Shown: positions 26,869 to 35,395, numbered from the stretch's first letter. The stretch: 42,969 nucleotides of DNA from Chitinophagaceae bacterium (GCA_014879565.1 JACSRW010000010.1:1-42969), one strand, 5' to 3'. Program-made: numbers and translations. Notes: a model not told the origin generated them from the letters alone.

Positions 26869-27333
26869 TCATTCTTTCCCCAGCGCCTCCCGGATCAGCG
26901 CCGGCTCAAAACCACGGCGGGTAAGATAATCGAGGGTTTTTTTATAGCGAATCATGTACTGATCCGCTTTCAGGGAAGCATACTTTTCGTCGGCCAGCTC
27001 TTTCAGCACCCGCTGGTACTCGTCCTCTTCAATTTGTTTCATCGCCTTTTTAATACAATAGTCACTAACCTGCTTCTGCTGCAGTTCGTATTTTATTTTC
27101 ACCCTCCCCCAGCGCTTTACCCGCCACTTGCCCCCGGCAAAAGCGATGGCATACCGTTCCTCATTGAGGTAATTCTCCTCAATAAGTGTGCTGATCAGCT
27201 CATCATGCTCTTTTTTCCATACACCGAGACTGTAAAGTTTTTCCTTCACCTCACTGTGACAGCGTTCCTGGTAAGCACAGTAATGCTTCAGTTTCTGCAG
27301 GGCCTGTTCTTTCGTGAGTTGTTTTTTGTACAT
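26869..27333 (-). CDS. recX: RecX regulatory protein
   Basis: A 154-residue all-helical protein. The start is set at ATG 27333; the TTG three codons earlier falls inside a promoter box. RecX-type repeats are visible: CHSEVKEKLYSLGV with EENYLNEERYAIAFA, then RWGRVKIKYELQQKQVSD with the following helix, and YLTRRGFEPALIREAL at the C-terminus. RecX binds RecA filaments and limits recombination. recA is not in the window. Confidence 0.88.
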   Translation of the reverse strand: MYKKQLTKEQALQKLKHYCAYQERCHSEVKEKLYSLGVWKKEHDELISTLIEENYLNEERYAIAFAGGKWRVKRWGRVKIKYELQQKQVSDYCIKKAMKQIEEDEYQRVLKELADEKYASLKADQYMIRYKKTLDYLTRRGFEPALIREALGKE

Positions 27334-27339
27334 GCTGTG

Positions 27340-27347
27340 CAAAAATA
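27340..27347 (-). promoter_or_regulatory. -7 promoter element (TATTTTTG) for recX
   Basis: TATTTTTG on the minus strand fits TAnnTTTG and ends 6 bases before ATG 27333, which would give a very short or leaderless mRNA. Confidence 0.4.
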
Positions 27348-27362
27348 CAACCTGCGTAAATG

Positions 27363-30317
27363 TTATACCTGCGTTTTAAGTGTATCCTTGAGCCCGCTGG
27401 TGGCTTTTTCCACCACTTTGTAAACGGCTTTCACCGGCACTTCTTTCCCGTTGATAATGGCCGTTCCGTAACCGGTGTAAACAGTCTGTGTTACCGCTTC
27501 CACCGAATGCCGGTTGCGGATATTACTGCGGGAGGTGCTTACGCCGGCTTTTTGCTGAGGGGTACCGACAGTGCCTTCCGGAGACAGGGTCAGTTCATCG
27601 GTGACCTTGCCCGTTACATCCGTTTCAAACACCCCGTCGCCATCCAGGTCGGCCTGTACGGCAATACTGCGGAGCGACTGGCTGTTCTGTGAAGCGGTCA
27701 GTTTTACATCACCTTTTGAGGCTACCAGTTTTTCCGTTCCTCCCGTATTATCATCCACCGCACTGGATGATTTATTGGAACGGGAGGAATTATGATCCTG
27801 CACCGCTGATTTATTTCCTGTTTTATTGGAGCGGGAAGAATTATAATCCCGGGCCCGCCCATCCCCGTCCTCATCGGGATCGGGTGCGGCAATGCTGCTG
27901 CTCTTGTTGGACCGCGAAGAGTTGTGATCCTGTACTGCTGATTTATTTCCTGTTTTATTGGAGCGGGAAGAGTTATAATCCCTTGCCTCCAGCAGCACGG
28001 TTTCATCAATCACCAGCCTTTGTTCCGTAGTAAACAGATACGCACCGGGTTCCAGGTTGCTGAATTCAAAATAGCCGGCCTCATTGCTGGTACGGCCACC
28101 GAAATCACCGCCGGGATTGCGCCCGCCCTTCACCGTCATCCCCCGGATGGGATTACCCGGACGCATCAGGGCGCTGCTGATAACCGCCCCGCCGGGCAGC
28201 GCCCCGCCCGCCATTCGTTGCTGGTCGGGTATATCACCATTCTGGAAATACTTTTTCACTACTTCGCGTTCTGCTGCCTGGCCCGCTACCAGTTCCGGAC
28301 TGCCATCGCCATCCAGATCACCCGCAGAAACCGGAATGATCCGGTGAATATTGGAACGCGGACTCCAGATACCCTCTTCTTCGTTACCGGCAGCCTGCCG
28401 GTCGTTCGACTGGTTGGACTTTGTCTTCGTTTTAAGAATCGCTTCCACCCCGGCCGGACCACTTACCGGTGTAGCTGTTTCAATTACCTGCGCACTCAGC
28501 TGAATGGCGGCATTACCAGTCAGCAACTGCCCTTCTATATCAGCCGCCATACTGAGAGTGGCCTCATAGGTTTTGCTGCTTTCAAATGCCCCGCTTACCC
28601 GCAGGGCATATACGCCCTCAGGCAGGTTGGCAAAATAATATTCCCCGCATTGACCGGTTTTGGTCGTAGCTATCACTGCCCCGCTCTGCGGATCCGTTAA
28701 CAAAACTTCCAGTCCGGCAATCCCATCACAATCATCATCGCCTCCGCCGGCAGTACGGGATTTATACAGCGGATTATTTGTTTCCGTCGTACTGCCTTTA
28801 TACAAAGGATTATTTTTAACCGTGGTCAGTTTTACCTGCACCCCGCAGTTATCACAACCTCCGTCACCTCCTTCCATAAACACCGGCTTATGCGTTCTTT
28901 TACCCGAAGCCATCCCGCTGCCAGCTTCCCGGTTCCTTTTTCCGGATGCCATGCCACTTCCTGCTTCCCGGCTGTACAGATTTAAGACCGTGCCCCCGTC
29001 CGCCATTCTTCCTGTTGCTGCATAAGAGGCCGCGGCTGCCCCGCTGCCCGGTCCGGCAGATTTTACCGGGGTCTGATTCGTAATAATGCCGGTGGTAGCC
29101 GGACTGATCAGCTGCACCGATCCATGCAGTAATATATTGCGTGCGGCCAGATCCCGATGCACAATACCTTCCCTGGCCTGACCCTGTGAAAGGGCACTGC
29201 CGGCTTGTTGCAAACCGCTATTGACTTTCTCGCCGAACGTGGCTCCCTGTGTCTGTTTCGGTACCGTTACATTCATGGAAATGCGATTCGGCATGCCCCC
29301 GTCAATTTTTGTTTTATAGTTTGCCGCATCCTCGGGGCAGGAGAATACCATTTCTTCGGTGCGGCCATCAGGGTGGGTGACCCGTTGGGTAACGGGACCA
29401 CAATTAGCAGCAGGACTGTCCGTAATCATTTCAGTAATTTCTTCGGTTATCCGTTGTCCGCTCGCCTGACCGGTTGAAACCTCACGGATTCTTTTACCAC
29501 TGGCCATGCCACTGGAGGGTTCCCGGGCTGTAACCACCGATCTTTTACCGCTGGCCTGTCCGCTGGATGCATCCCGCGGAGAGCGGATAGTATAGCGGAA
29601 TGTTACCCCGGCCATCAGATCCGATACAGAGCGGGAAAGCTGTAAGCCTTCAATGGCACCGCCACGGCGGATATCATAATTCTGCAGCTGGGCGCGGGTG
29701 GCCAGGTAATCAGCCCCGAATCCGAACGACCAGCCCCGGGCGGCATTGCTGTATTGCAAACCCAGTCCGGACATAAAACCGGGATATAAAGATTTATCGG
29801 TGGCTTCATTCCGGTACAATGAACGCTGAGCCCCCTGCTGACGGATATCCACCAGACCCCCGTTATTGATAAAGAGGCCGCCTTTGGCATGGGCAAAAAA
29901 CTGTACGGTTTTACCCCAGCGGAAAGAAGGACCGGCCAGCAGGTAAAACTGTTGCTGGGCTGCCCGGCTGATCCGGACGGCGTCCTGCGGAAAACCGCTT
30001 CTTTTGAGAAAATCATTCACCAGGCTCTCATCCGCTTTACCGGATGAAAATCCCGAAAGCACACCCAGTCCCACGGAACTGAAAAAATAATCCCCGCCGA
30101 ATTTTAACCCGGCCCCGCTGCCACGGAAAAGCAGGCTGTCGTCTGATTTGCCGAGGGCATTATTATACACCGGAGAAAAATAGAAACTCAGCGCCTGGCG
30201 GGTGTGATTGCTGCGGGAACTGTTTTGATTAAAGGCCCGGTTGACTTGCGAAAAAACAAGTACAGGCAATAGCATTACCGGGATCAGCAGACCCCGGGTA
30301 GAGGTGATGGTTTTCAT
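27363..30317 (-). CDS. large exported outer-membrane protein with repeated short motifs
   Basis: A 984-residue protein from ATG 30317, the start of the signal peptide (LLIPVMLLPVLVFSQ). Residues 40-245 look like a beta-barrel (paired aromatic strands, GLQYSNAARGWSFGFGADY). Two carboxypeptidase-regulatory/CNA-B-like domains follow at about 531-580 (AGLEVLLTD; GEYYFANLPEGVYALRVSG) and 724-770 (AGYFEFSNLEPGAYLF). Calcium-type loops occur at 666-676 and 889-899 (DLDGDG). Between them are odd repeats: [S/T/P]RSN seven times, SGxASGKR five times, NNPLYK twice (502 and 514), and a tyrosine-kinase-like HRDLAARNILL at 387-397 without any other kinase motif. Function unknown. The first 17 codons of the longer frame are not signal-like. 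Confidence 0.75.
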   Translation of the reverse strand: MKTITSTRGLLIPVMLLPVLVFSQVNRAFNQNSSRSNHTRQALSFYFSPVYNNALGKSDDSLLFRGSGAGLKFGGDYFFSSVGLGVLSGFSSGKADESLVNDFLKRSGFPQDAVRISRAAQQQFYLLAGPSFRWGKTVQFFAHAKGGLFINNGGLVDIRQQGAQRSLYRNEATDKSLYPGFMSGLGLQYSNAARGWSFGFGADYLATRAQLQNYDIRRGGAIEGLQLSRSVSDLMAGVTFRYTIRSPRDASSGQASGKRSVVTAREPSSGMASGKRIREVSTGQASGQRITEEITEMITDSPAANCGPVTQRVTHPDGRTEEMVFSCPEDAANYKTKIDGGMPNRISMNVTVPKQTQGATFGEKVNSGLQQAGSALSQGQAREGIVHRDLAARNILLHGSVQLISPATTGIITNQTPVKSAGPGSGAAAASYAATGRMADGGTVLNLYSREAGSGMASGKRNREAGSGMASGKRTHKPVFMEGGDGGCDNCGVQVKLTTVKNNPLYKGSTTETNNPLYKSRTAGGGDDDCDGIAGLEVLLTDPQSGAVIATTKTGQCGEYYFANLPEGVYALRVSGAFESSKTYEATLSMAADIEGQLLTGNAAIQLSAQVIETATPVSGPAGVEAILKTKTKSNQSNDRQAAGNEEEGIWSPRSNIHRIIPVSAGDLDGDGSPELVAGQAAEREVVKKYFQNGDIPDQQRMAGGALPGGAVISSALMRPGNPIRGMTVKGGRNPGGDFGGRTSNEAGYFEFSNLEPGAYLFTTEQRLVIDETVLLEARDYNSSRSNKTGNKSAVQDHNSSRSNKSSSIAAPDPDEDGDGRARDYNSSRSNKTGNKSAVQDHNSSRSNKSSSAVDDNTGGTEKLVASKGDVKLTASQNSQSLRSIAVQADLDGDGVFETDVTGKVTDELTLSPEGTVGTPQQKAGVSTSRSNIRNRHSVEAVTQTVYTGYGTAIINGKEVPVKAVYKVVEKATSGLKDTLKTQV
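27762..27983 (-). repeat. intragenic 132-bp tandem duplication
   Basis: Bases 27894-27983 and 27762-27851 encode the same 30 residues (RDYNSSRSNK ... SNKSSS) at a 132-base period (residues 779-808 and 823-852). The DNA copies differ at several synonymous sites, so the duplication is not recent. Confidence 0.85.
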
Positions 30318-30368
30318 TGTATCAAGATTTGCAAAGAGTAATGTACGGAATAAATTTCTAATGTGCAA

Positions 30369-30548
30369 GGGGGCTTTCTTTGGGAGGGGGTAGCAGAAAT
30401 CCAGATTTGTACGCTGTTGGGAGAAGGTTAGTGGAAAGAGGAGAATGGATAGTGGGACTTTCTTTCAGGATGGGTCAAGTTTTTAAAAATGGATTTCTGT
30501 CGGGGTGAAGGGACTACTAACTACTATCTCCTAACTACCGTCTGCTAC
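30369..30548 (+). repeat. dispersed intergenic repeat, copy R1 (long form)
   Basis: The 365 bases between 30318 and 30682 hold no gene. 30369-30548 matches 39650-39818 over its whole length (GGGGCTTTCTTTG, TGTTGGGAG, AGTGGAAA, then CTTTCTTTCAGGATGGGT, TCGGGGTGAA and GGACTACTAA). The second half also matches the copies at 38950 and 41525. Confidence 0.75.
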
Positions 30549-30610
30549 TTCACCCTTCGGCACGCTCCCACCTACGTAACACTCCGGTCGGCAGGCAGGG
30601 TGACATTCTC

Positions 30611-30680
30611 CTCAACCCCTCAACCTCTCAACCCCTCAACCCCTCAACCTCTCAACCTCTCAACCCCTCAACCCCTCAAC
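30611..30680. repeat. 8-bp tandem repeat CTCAACC[C/T], 8.75 copies
   Basis: Seventy bases of CTCAACCC/CTCAACCT in perfect 8-base register, ending 2 bases before the stop of the protease gene. An apparent small reading frame across it is a translation of the repeat. Confidence 0.9.
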
Positions 30681-30682
30681 TT

Positions 30683-31786
30683 TTATGCCTCCTCCAGTCT
30701 CTCCGTACACCCAAACTCCTTCTTCAGGTAATCGTCATAATGATCGGCTTCGCGGAAGAGATCGCGGAAAGCAGCCGCTCCGTTTTCCTTATTCATATCT
30801 AGGTCGTAAATGATCCGGCTGAGGACTATATTCTGTTTGGCGCAACTCAGCACCAGTCCGCGGGTGCGGTAATTCTCCTGCAGCAGGTATTGATAAAGCG
30901 GTTTGATATTGGCCGGATCAGCGGGCATCTGGCAGAGATAGGCATCCCCGGCAATAAAGAAATTCTCCGCATTGTACGTGATTTTGATCCGGGCCGAGCC
31001 TTCCCGCACACTCCAGGTATTGATCCCCTCGCGTGCGAGGCGCACATCCTTTCCCAGTTCCCTTAAAATATCTTCGATGGTCTTGGCCGCCCCCACCGGT
31101 TCGGCTTCTTTTTCCGGCACTTCGGGCAAAGACACTTCGGTACCACAACTCGGACAGTATTTGCCGGAATCAATATTGTTACTCGTAACCAGGTATCCGC
31201 AACTGAAACAACGCGTGGAGGCCTGCCCCCGGTTGGGCTGGTATAGCTGCAAGGCCTCCCGCAGGTAAAGCACGGGCAGGGCAAAACCCAGGTTGTCACC
31301 CCCGCGGATAATAAATGAATTCACCCCGATCACTTCTCCGTTCAGGTTTACCAGCGGCCCGCCGGAATTTCCCGGGTTGATGGCCGCGTCAATCTGTATA
31401 AATTTCAATCCCTCCCGGATCCGGTCCACTTTTGATATCACGCCCTGTGTAGCCGTATAGTTCAGGCCAAAGGGATGCCCGATCGCCACTACGGTATCCC
31501 CGTCTTTCAGCGATTCATAACTGCCCAGCCGCACTTCCGGTAATTCAATATTCTTCGGGGCTTCCAGGAAAGCGAGGTCATGCTTGCGGTCGGTATACCA
31601 GACCCGCGAAAGCGCTTTTTCAAAAGTCTTGCCCGCGATGGTAACTTCCGCATTATCGGCCACCACATGATCATTGGTTACGATCAGGTCGTATTCTTTC
31701 ACATAAAAACCGGTGCCCGTACCGGTGGCGGTGGCAATCTGGATAATCGCGTTCTGGTATTTTTCGATGATCAGCTGGGGGTCCAT
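30683..31786 (-). CDS. trypsin-like (S1C) serine protease with zinc ribbon and YbjN-like tail
   Basis: A 367-residue protein without a signal peptide, so probably cytoplasmic. Residues 1-180 are an HtrA-type protease domain with the triad His40 (TNDHVV), Asp70 (RKHDLAFLE) and Ser141 (PGNSGGPLV). No PDZ domain follows. Instead there is a zinc ribbon (Cys193, Cys196, Cys211, Cys214 in CFSCGY and YCPSCG) and, from about 235, an alpha-beta domain resembling YbjN/type III chaperone-like folds (LLQENYRTRGLVLSCAKQNIVL; DLFREADHYDDYLKKEF). It starts 9 bases after the next-upstream gene, whose product carries a similar domain. The substrate is unknown. Confidence 0.82.
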   Translation of the reverse strand: MDPQLIIEKYQNAIIQIATATGTGTGFYVKEYDLIVTNDHVVADNAEVTIAGKTFEKALSRVWYTDRKHDLAFLEAPKNIELPEVRLGSYESLKDGDTVVAIGHPFGLNYTATQGVISKVDRIREGLKFIQIDAAINPGNSGGPLVNLNGEVIGVNSFIIRGGDNLGFALPVLYLREALQLYQPNRGQASTRCFSCGYLVTSNNIDSGKYCPSCGTEVSLPEVPEKEAEPVGAAKTIEDILRELGKDVRLAREGINTWSVREGSARIKITYNAENFFIAGDAYLCQMPADPANIKPLYQYLLQENYRTRGLVLSCAKQNIVLSRIIYDLDMNKENGAAAFRDLFREADHYDDYLKKEFGCTERLEEA

Positions 31787-31795
31787 AGGTATATT

Positions 31796-33118
31796 TTACT
31801 TGGGTTCCATATTCAGAAACTCCATTTCATTGGTAAAACTGAGATTGAAATTCACCAGGCTGTCAAAGCGCAGGTTCTCCACTTTAAAATCCATCTGGGG
31901 ATATTTCTCCTTCCAGCGGGACTGAATTTCCAGCACCCTGTTCATAATGGCCTCTGCCCGGAACAGGTTTTGCGCCGGATCATGATAAACCAGCGAATAA
32001 CCCAGGGCCGTGAAATAGTCGGGGTAGTTGACCTGCATAAAAATATGCAGCAGTTCCGTTATTACTTTGGGTAAACTGTAAGCATACTGGCAATAACTGA
32101 TCCCGTATTCCATAATCCTGCAGGCAACATCCTGGTAATTATTATCCCGGTACCAGACCATATTCTGGTTAGCCGCATGAATGGATTCCGACACCGTTTT
32201 ATACGGCTGCGGAGTGACAATGGAAAATGTATAACGGGAGCGGAACAAATTGGCAAAGACTTCTTCCCTGGTCATGGCTTTCAGTTTCCTGAACTCTTCG
32301 GCCATATCCCGGTTTTTTTCCGTCACCGGGCGTTCATCTTTTCTAAAATAAATCGCCGTGATCCGCTCCAGGTGGTTCATCAGCCTGCCCTCCGGGGCAA
32401 TCATATAATCAATCCGGCATACCAGGGCCAGCATCAGGTAGGCAATGGCCCCGGAAAATTTATCCGTATCCATGGAGGCCGCCTGGTCCAGTGTTTCCTG
32501 GATCCATTGCTGCAGGTACCGGAACTTCACTTCCTTTTCCGCATCGGAAAGCCGGGTAATATGTTCACTGTCCGATGTCTGCAGGCTGGTAAAATCCTGT
32601 ATCAGCAGGTCATCCTGCCGGTCGGCCTTGGTGGCCAGTTCCTTGAGTCCGTAATACAGTTTACTGGGACTGGCCGTACTCACTTCGCTGTCGAACCGCA
32701 TACAGAGCCGGTCATTTTCCATAGCGAAGCGGCTGTAATAAAGATTAAAGTTCATCTCCAGCAGACGGCGCATCACCGGCACTGAGGGCTGGGGCATCCG
32801 GGCCAGGGTCACTTCGGCTTCCATACCCGTTTCGCTGAAACGGCCCCTTACGATCTTTGAACCCTGGAAAAGCTGAAAACGACCTTCCGCCCCGTTGCGC
32901 TCATAGACCACATTGGCAGCCTGGTCGTCGCGCAGGTAATCAAAAAAAGCGTCAAAACTTTCGGGGTACTTCTTATCCTTGAAGAGGTTATCCGCATCAG
33001 TCCAGCGGTTTACCTTGGCGGGCGGTTTATTATTATCCGAATAACGGCCGAAAACAATCCCCGGATCGGTCTCTTCAGCGGGTTTTTGTTTACCCCGGCC
33101 AAACAATTTTGCAAACAT
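31796..33118 (-). CDS. cytoplasmic YbjN-like protein paired with the protease
   Basis: A 440-residue product from ATG 33118 (MFAKLFGRGKQKP). The frame is open 29 codons further, but that stretch overlaps the region just upstream of the dnaN promoter and is not conserved-looking. Residues about 40-180 resemble the C-terminal domain of the adjacent protease: LLEMNFNLYYSRFAMENDRLCMRF and LKELATKADRQDDLLIQDF align in pattern with the protease tail. The rest (180-440) is helical with no known family. It has no signal peptide or membrane segment. The 9-base gap to the protease implies one operon and joint function, for example as scaffold, substrate or regulator. Confidence 0.75.
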   Translation of the reverse strand: MFAKLFGRGKQKPAEETDPGIVFGRYSDNNKPPAKVNRWTDADNLFKDKKYPESFDAFFDYLRDDQAANVVYERNGAEGRFQLFQGSKIVRGRFSETGMEAEVTLARMPQPSVPVMRRLLEMNFNLYYSRFAMENDRLCMRFDSEVSTASPSKLYYGLKELATKADRQDDLLIQDFTSLQTSDSEHITRLSDAEKEVKFRYLQQWIQETLDQAASMDTDKFSGAIAYLMLALVCRIDYMIAPEGRLMNHLERITAIYFRKDERPVTEKNRDMAEEFRKLKAMTREEVFANLFRSRYTFSIVTPQPYKTVSESIHAANQNMVWYRDNNYQDVACRIMEYGISYCQYAYSLPKVITELLHIFMQVNYPDYFTALGYSLVYHDPAQNLFRAEAIMNRVLEIQSRWKEKYPQMDFKVENLRFDSLVNFNLSFTNEMEFLNMEPK

Positions 33119-33217
33119 CTGTGCTTCTTTGGTATGGACAATATCCGCAAGATAAGGCCCGGAGGCCAGATTGTCAATGAAAAGAGCTGCAAACAAGTAT
33201 TCCACAACCCCCCATAA

Positions 33218-33250
33218 TTGTTGCCAGAACGGTAAAAATCAGTAGTTTCG
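33218..33250 (+). promoter_or_regulatory. promoter of dnaN (TTG, 19 bases, TAGTTTCG)
   Basis: TTG at 33221-33223 and TAGTTTCG at 33243-33250 with 19 bases between fit the Bacteroidota -33/-7 arrangement; the ATG of dnaN is 18 bases further. Confidence 0.55.
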
Positions 33251-33268
33251 CCGCAATCAATCAAGACT

Positions 33269-34384
33269 ATGAAGTTTATAGCCTCTTCATCATCCCTGCT
33301 GAAACAATTACAGCATATTTCGGGCGTTATCAATGCCAATACCGTACTGCCCATCCTGGAAGATTTTCTCTTTGAAGTGGAGAAGAACAAACTTACCGTG
33401 GTGGCCACCGACCTGGAAACCGTGATGCGGGTACAGCTCGATATTGAAGCCAAGGACAGCGGTAAAGTCTGTATTCCGGCCAAAATCCTGATGGATTCGC
33501 TGAAGAATATCCCCGACCAGCCCCTGACCTTTAATATTGACAAGAATTTTGCCATCGAAATCACCAGTGATAACGGGAAATACAAAGTGATGGGGGAAAA
33601 TCCCGACAATTTCCCCAAGGAACCCGCAGCGGATGATACCACTTCCTTCAGTATGACCGCTTCGGCCCTGGTTACCGCTATCAATAAAACCCTTTTTGCC
33701 ACCAGCAACGATGACCTTCGCCCGGCCATGACCGGTGTGTTCTTTGAACTGGACAAAAAAGGGCTGCAGTGTGTGGCCACCGATGCGCACCGCCTGGTAC
33801 GCTATAAGCGCAGCGATGTGAAATGTCCCAAGACCGATTCCTTTATCGCTCCCCGCAAACCCCTCAGCCTGCTGAAAGCGGCAATTCCCTCCACCGATGA
33901 GGAGATCACGGTAAGCTATAACAGCAATCACCTGTTTGTAAAACACGGCACCACCCAGATGAGCTGCCGCCTGATTGATGCCCGTTTCCCGGATTATAAA
34001 GTGGTGATCCCCGCGGATAATCCCTACCGCCTGACGGTAAACAAAAACGATTTCCAGAGTGCCCTGCGCCGGGTAAGCGTGTTCAGTAACAAGAGCACCA
34101 ACCAGGTGGCCCTGAATATCAGTGGCAGTGAACTGCAGCTGGCTGCCCAGGATGTGGACTTCAGCTTTGAAGGAAATGAGCGTATGAAATGCCAGTACAC
34201 CGGAGAAGACCTGATGATCGCTTTCAATGCCAAATTCCTGATCGAAATGCTCAATGCCACCGACAGTGAAGAAGTGAATGTGGAACTTTCCACCCCCACC
34301 AAGGCCGGGCTGATCAAACCTGCCGACCAGGACGAAAACGAAGACCTGCTGATGCTGGTGATGCCGCTCATGCTGAACCAGTAA
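33269..34384 (+). CDS. dnaN: DNA polymerase III beta subunit (sliding clamp)
   Basis: A 371-residue protein of standard clamp length. Three clamp domains of about 120 residues are visible: the start MKFIASSSSLLKQLQHISGVI with LPILEDFLFEV, the middle RPAMTGVFFELDKKGLQCVATDAHRLV, and the C-terminal FPDYKVVIPAD-like start ending in the short hydrophobic LVMPLMLNQ tail. The clamp encircles DNA and tethers the polymerase. dnaA is not nearby, as usual in Bacteroidota. Its own promoter lies ahead and a strong terminator behind, so it is monocistronic. Confidence 0.97.
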   Translation: MKFIASSSSLLKQLQHISGVINANTVLPILEDFLFEVEKNKLTVVATDLETVMRVQLDIEAKDSGKVCIPAKILMDSLKNIPDQPLTFNIDKNFAIEITSDNGKYKVMGENPDNFPKEPAADDTTSFSMTASALVTAINKTLFATSNDDLRPAMTGVFFELDKKGLQCVATDAHRLVRYKRSDVKCPKTDSFIAPRKPLSLLKAAIPSTDEEITVSYNSNHLFVKHGTTQMSCRLIDARFPDYKVVIPADNPYRLTVNKNDFQSALRRVSVFSNKSTNQVALNISGSELQLAAQDVDFSFEGNERMKCQYTGEDLMIAFNAKFLIEMLNATDSEEVNVELSTPTKAGLIKPADQDENEDLLMLVMPLMLNQ

Positions 34385-34404
34385 TTGGAACGATACTATT
34401 TTTT

Positions 34405-34437
34405 CTGCCAGCCCCTCCAGGCTGGCAGTTTTTTTTT
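34405..34437 (+). terminator. rho-independent terminator of dnaN
   Basis: CTGCCAGCC (34405-34413) pairs with GGCTGGCAG (34420-34428) around a 6-base loop, followed by nine T. It starts 20 bases after the stop codon. Confidence 0.92.
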
Positions 34438-34451
34438 CCGGGAATTTTGAT

Positions 34452-34565
34452 GCCATGCTGAGCGTGCCGAAGCATGGCGAACGAAATCCCTCTTGTCATG
34501 CTGAGCGTGCCGAAGCATGGGAAACGAAAAGCCGTTTTCACGACTTCCCCCCTTCGGCACGCTCA
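34452..34565. repeat. cluster of CATGCT...AGCATG dispersed repeats
   Basis: GCCATGCT (34452-34459) and AGCATGGC (34471-34478) are perfect inverted arms around 11 bases. A second copy has arms at 34497-34502 and 34514-34519. A partial inverted copy (CTTCGGCACGCTCA) is at 34552-34565. The same unit occurs at 4820-4842. The gap 34385-34654 holds only the terminator, these repeats and a short leader. Confidence 0.75.
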
Positions 34566-34654
34566 GGGTGACACCCGTTAGCCTTTCGGCATGCTTTGTC
34601 CGACATCCTTTTTTCTTTCTACAAAAGAAATTCTACATTTATTAAAACCTCCTC

Positions 34655-35395
34655 ATGCAGTCCCCCTTCCTCCCTTTTCAGCGATTTTCCGATCCGGGTC
34701 TGGCCGATGCGTTGGCAGAAAAACTGGAAGCCTATGGTATTCCCGTCCGGATTGAAAAGGAAAATGCCCTGCTGGATGCCGTATTCATCGGGCAGGCTGC
34801 CCAGACTGAATATGTGGTCAAAATCGCAGCCGCCGATTTTGTAAAAGCCTATACCTGCCTCGAAGAATATTACAGCAGCGAAGTGGAAGCCGCCGATCCT
34901 TCCTATTATCTGTTTTCCTTCAGCGACGAGGAACTGGAAGAGATCATCACCCATCCTTCCGAATGGGGGCCCTTTGATTACCAGCTGGCCAAAAAGATCC
35001 TGAAAGACCGGGGCATGACCATTCCCGAAAGCCGGAACAGTATTTTATCTCAGGAAAACATACAGCAACTGGCGAGGCAGTCCAGTGGCAGCGGACTGAT
35101 CCTGATCGCCGTACTCTTTATCGCCTATATCATCCTCTCACTGGTGATGATGAATATCACCTATCGGTACAATTTTCCCTACAGCATCTTCCTGGTACTG
35201 ATGGCCGGTTCGCACCTGGCCTGGTCGAAACGCACCCTGCCCGATGGCAGCCAGGTGCCCGTTTTTTCGGCGGATGACCGCCGGGCCGGGAAGGCCGTCT
35301 TTGCCGCAGGTATCCTGCTGCTGCTGGTCACCGTGTTTTTGCTTTTGCGGGAGCAGCTGGGTTTTTCCTTTGATCCGTTCGAGTTTTCGTTCTAG
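34655..35395 (+). CDS. membrane protein with DUF2007-like N-terminal domain
   Basis: A 246-residue protein. Residues 1-75 (AEKLEAYGIPVRIEKENALLDA; YVVKIAAADFVKAYTCLEEY) fit the DUF2007/putative signal-transducing fold of about 70 residues. A linker with helices follows (WGPFDYQLAKKILKDRG), then three membrane segments at about 147-167, 172-190 and 212-232. The role of the family is not established. It stands between the dnaN terminator and a double hairpin, so it is probably transcribed alone. Confidence 0.7.
   Translation: MQSPFLPFQRFSDPGLADALAEKLEAYGIPVRIEKENALLDAVFIGQAAQTEYVVKIAAADFVKAYTCLEEYYSSEVEAADPSYYLFSFSDEELEEIITHPSEWGPFDYQLAKKILKDRGMTIPESRNSILSQENIQQLARQSSGSGLILIAVLFIAYIILSLVMMNITYRYNFPYSIFLVLMAGSHLAWSKRTLPDGSQVPVFSADDRRAGKAVFAAGILLLLVTVFLLLREQLGFSFDPFEFSF

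Noticed and set aside
29126-29159. tyrosine-kinase catalytic loop (HRDLAARNILL) as evidence for a kinase
   Set aside because: No ATP-binding loop, no lysine/glutamate pair and no DFG motif occur in order around it; the region is a low-complexity linker of an exported protein.
30489-30731. small open frame over the 8-bp tandem repeat
   Set aside because: Its product is a direct translation of the repeats (STPQPLN-type), and it overlaps the end of the protease gene.
33308-34456. 382-codon open frame opposite dnaN
   Set aside because: dnaN is certain on the other strand, and the antisense product has no domain or signal.
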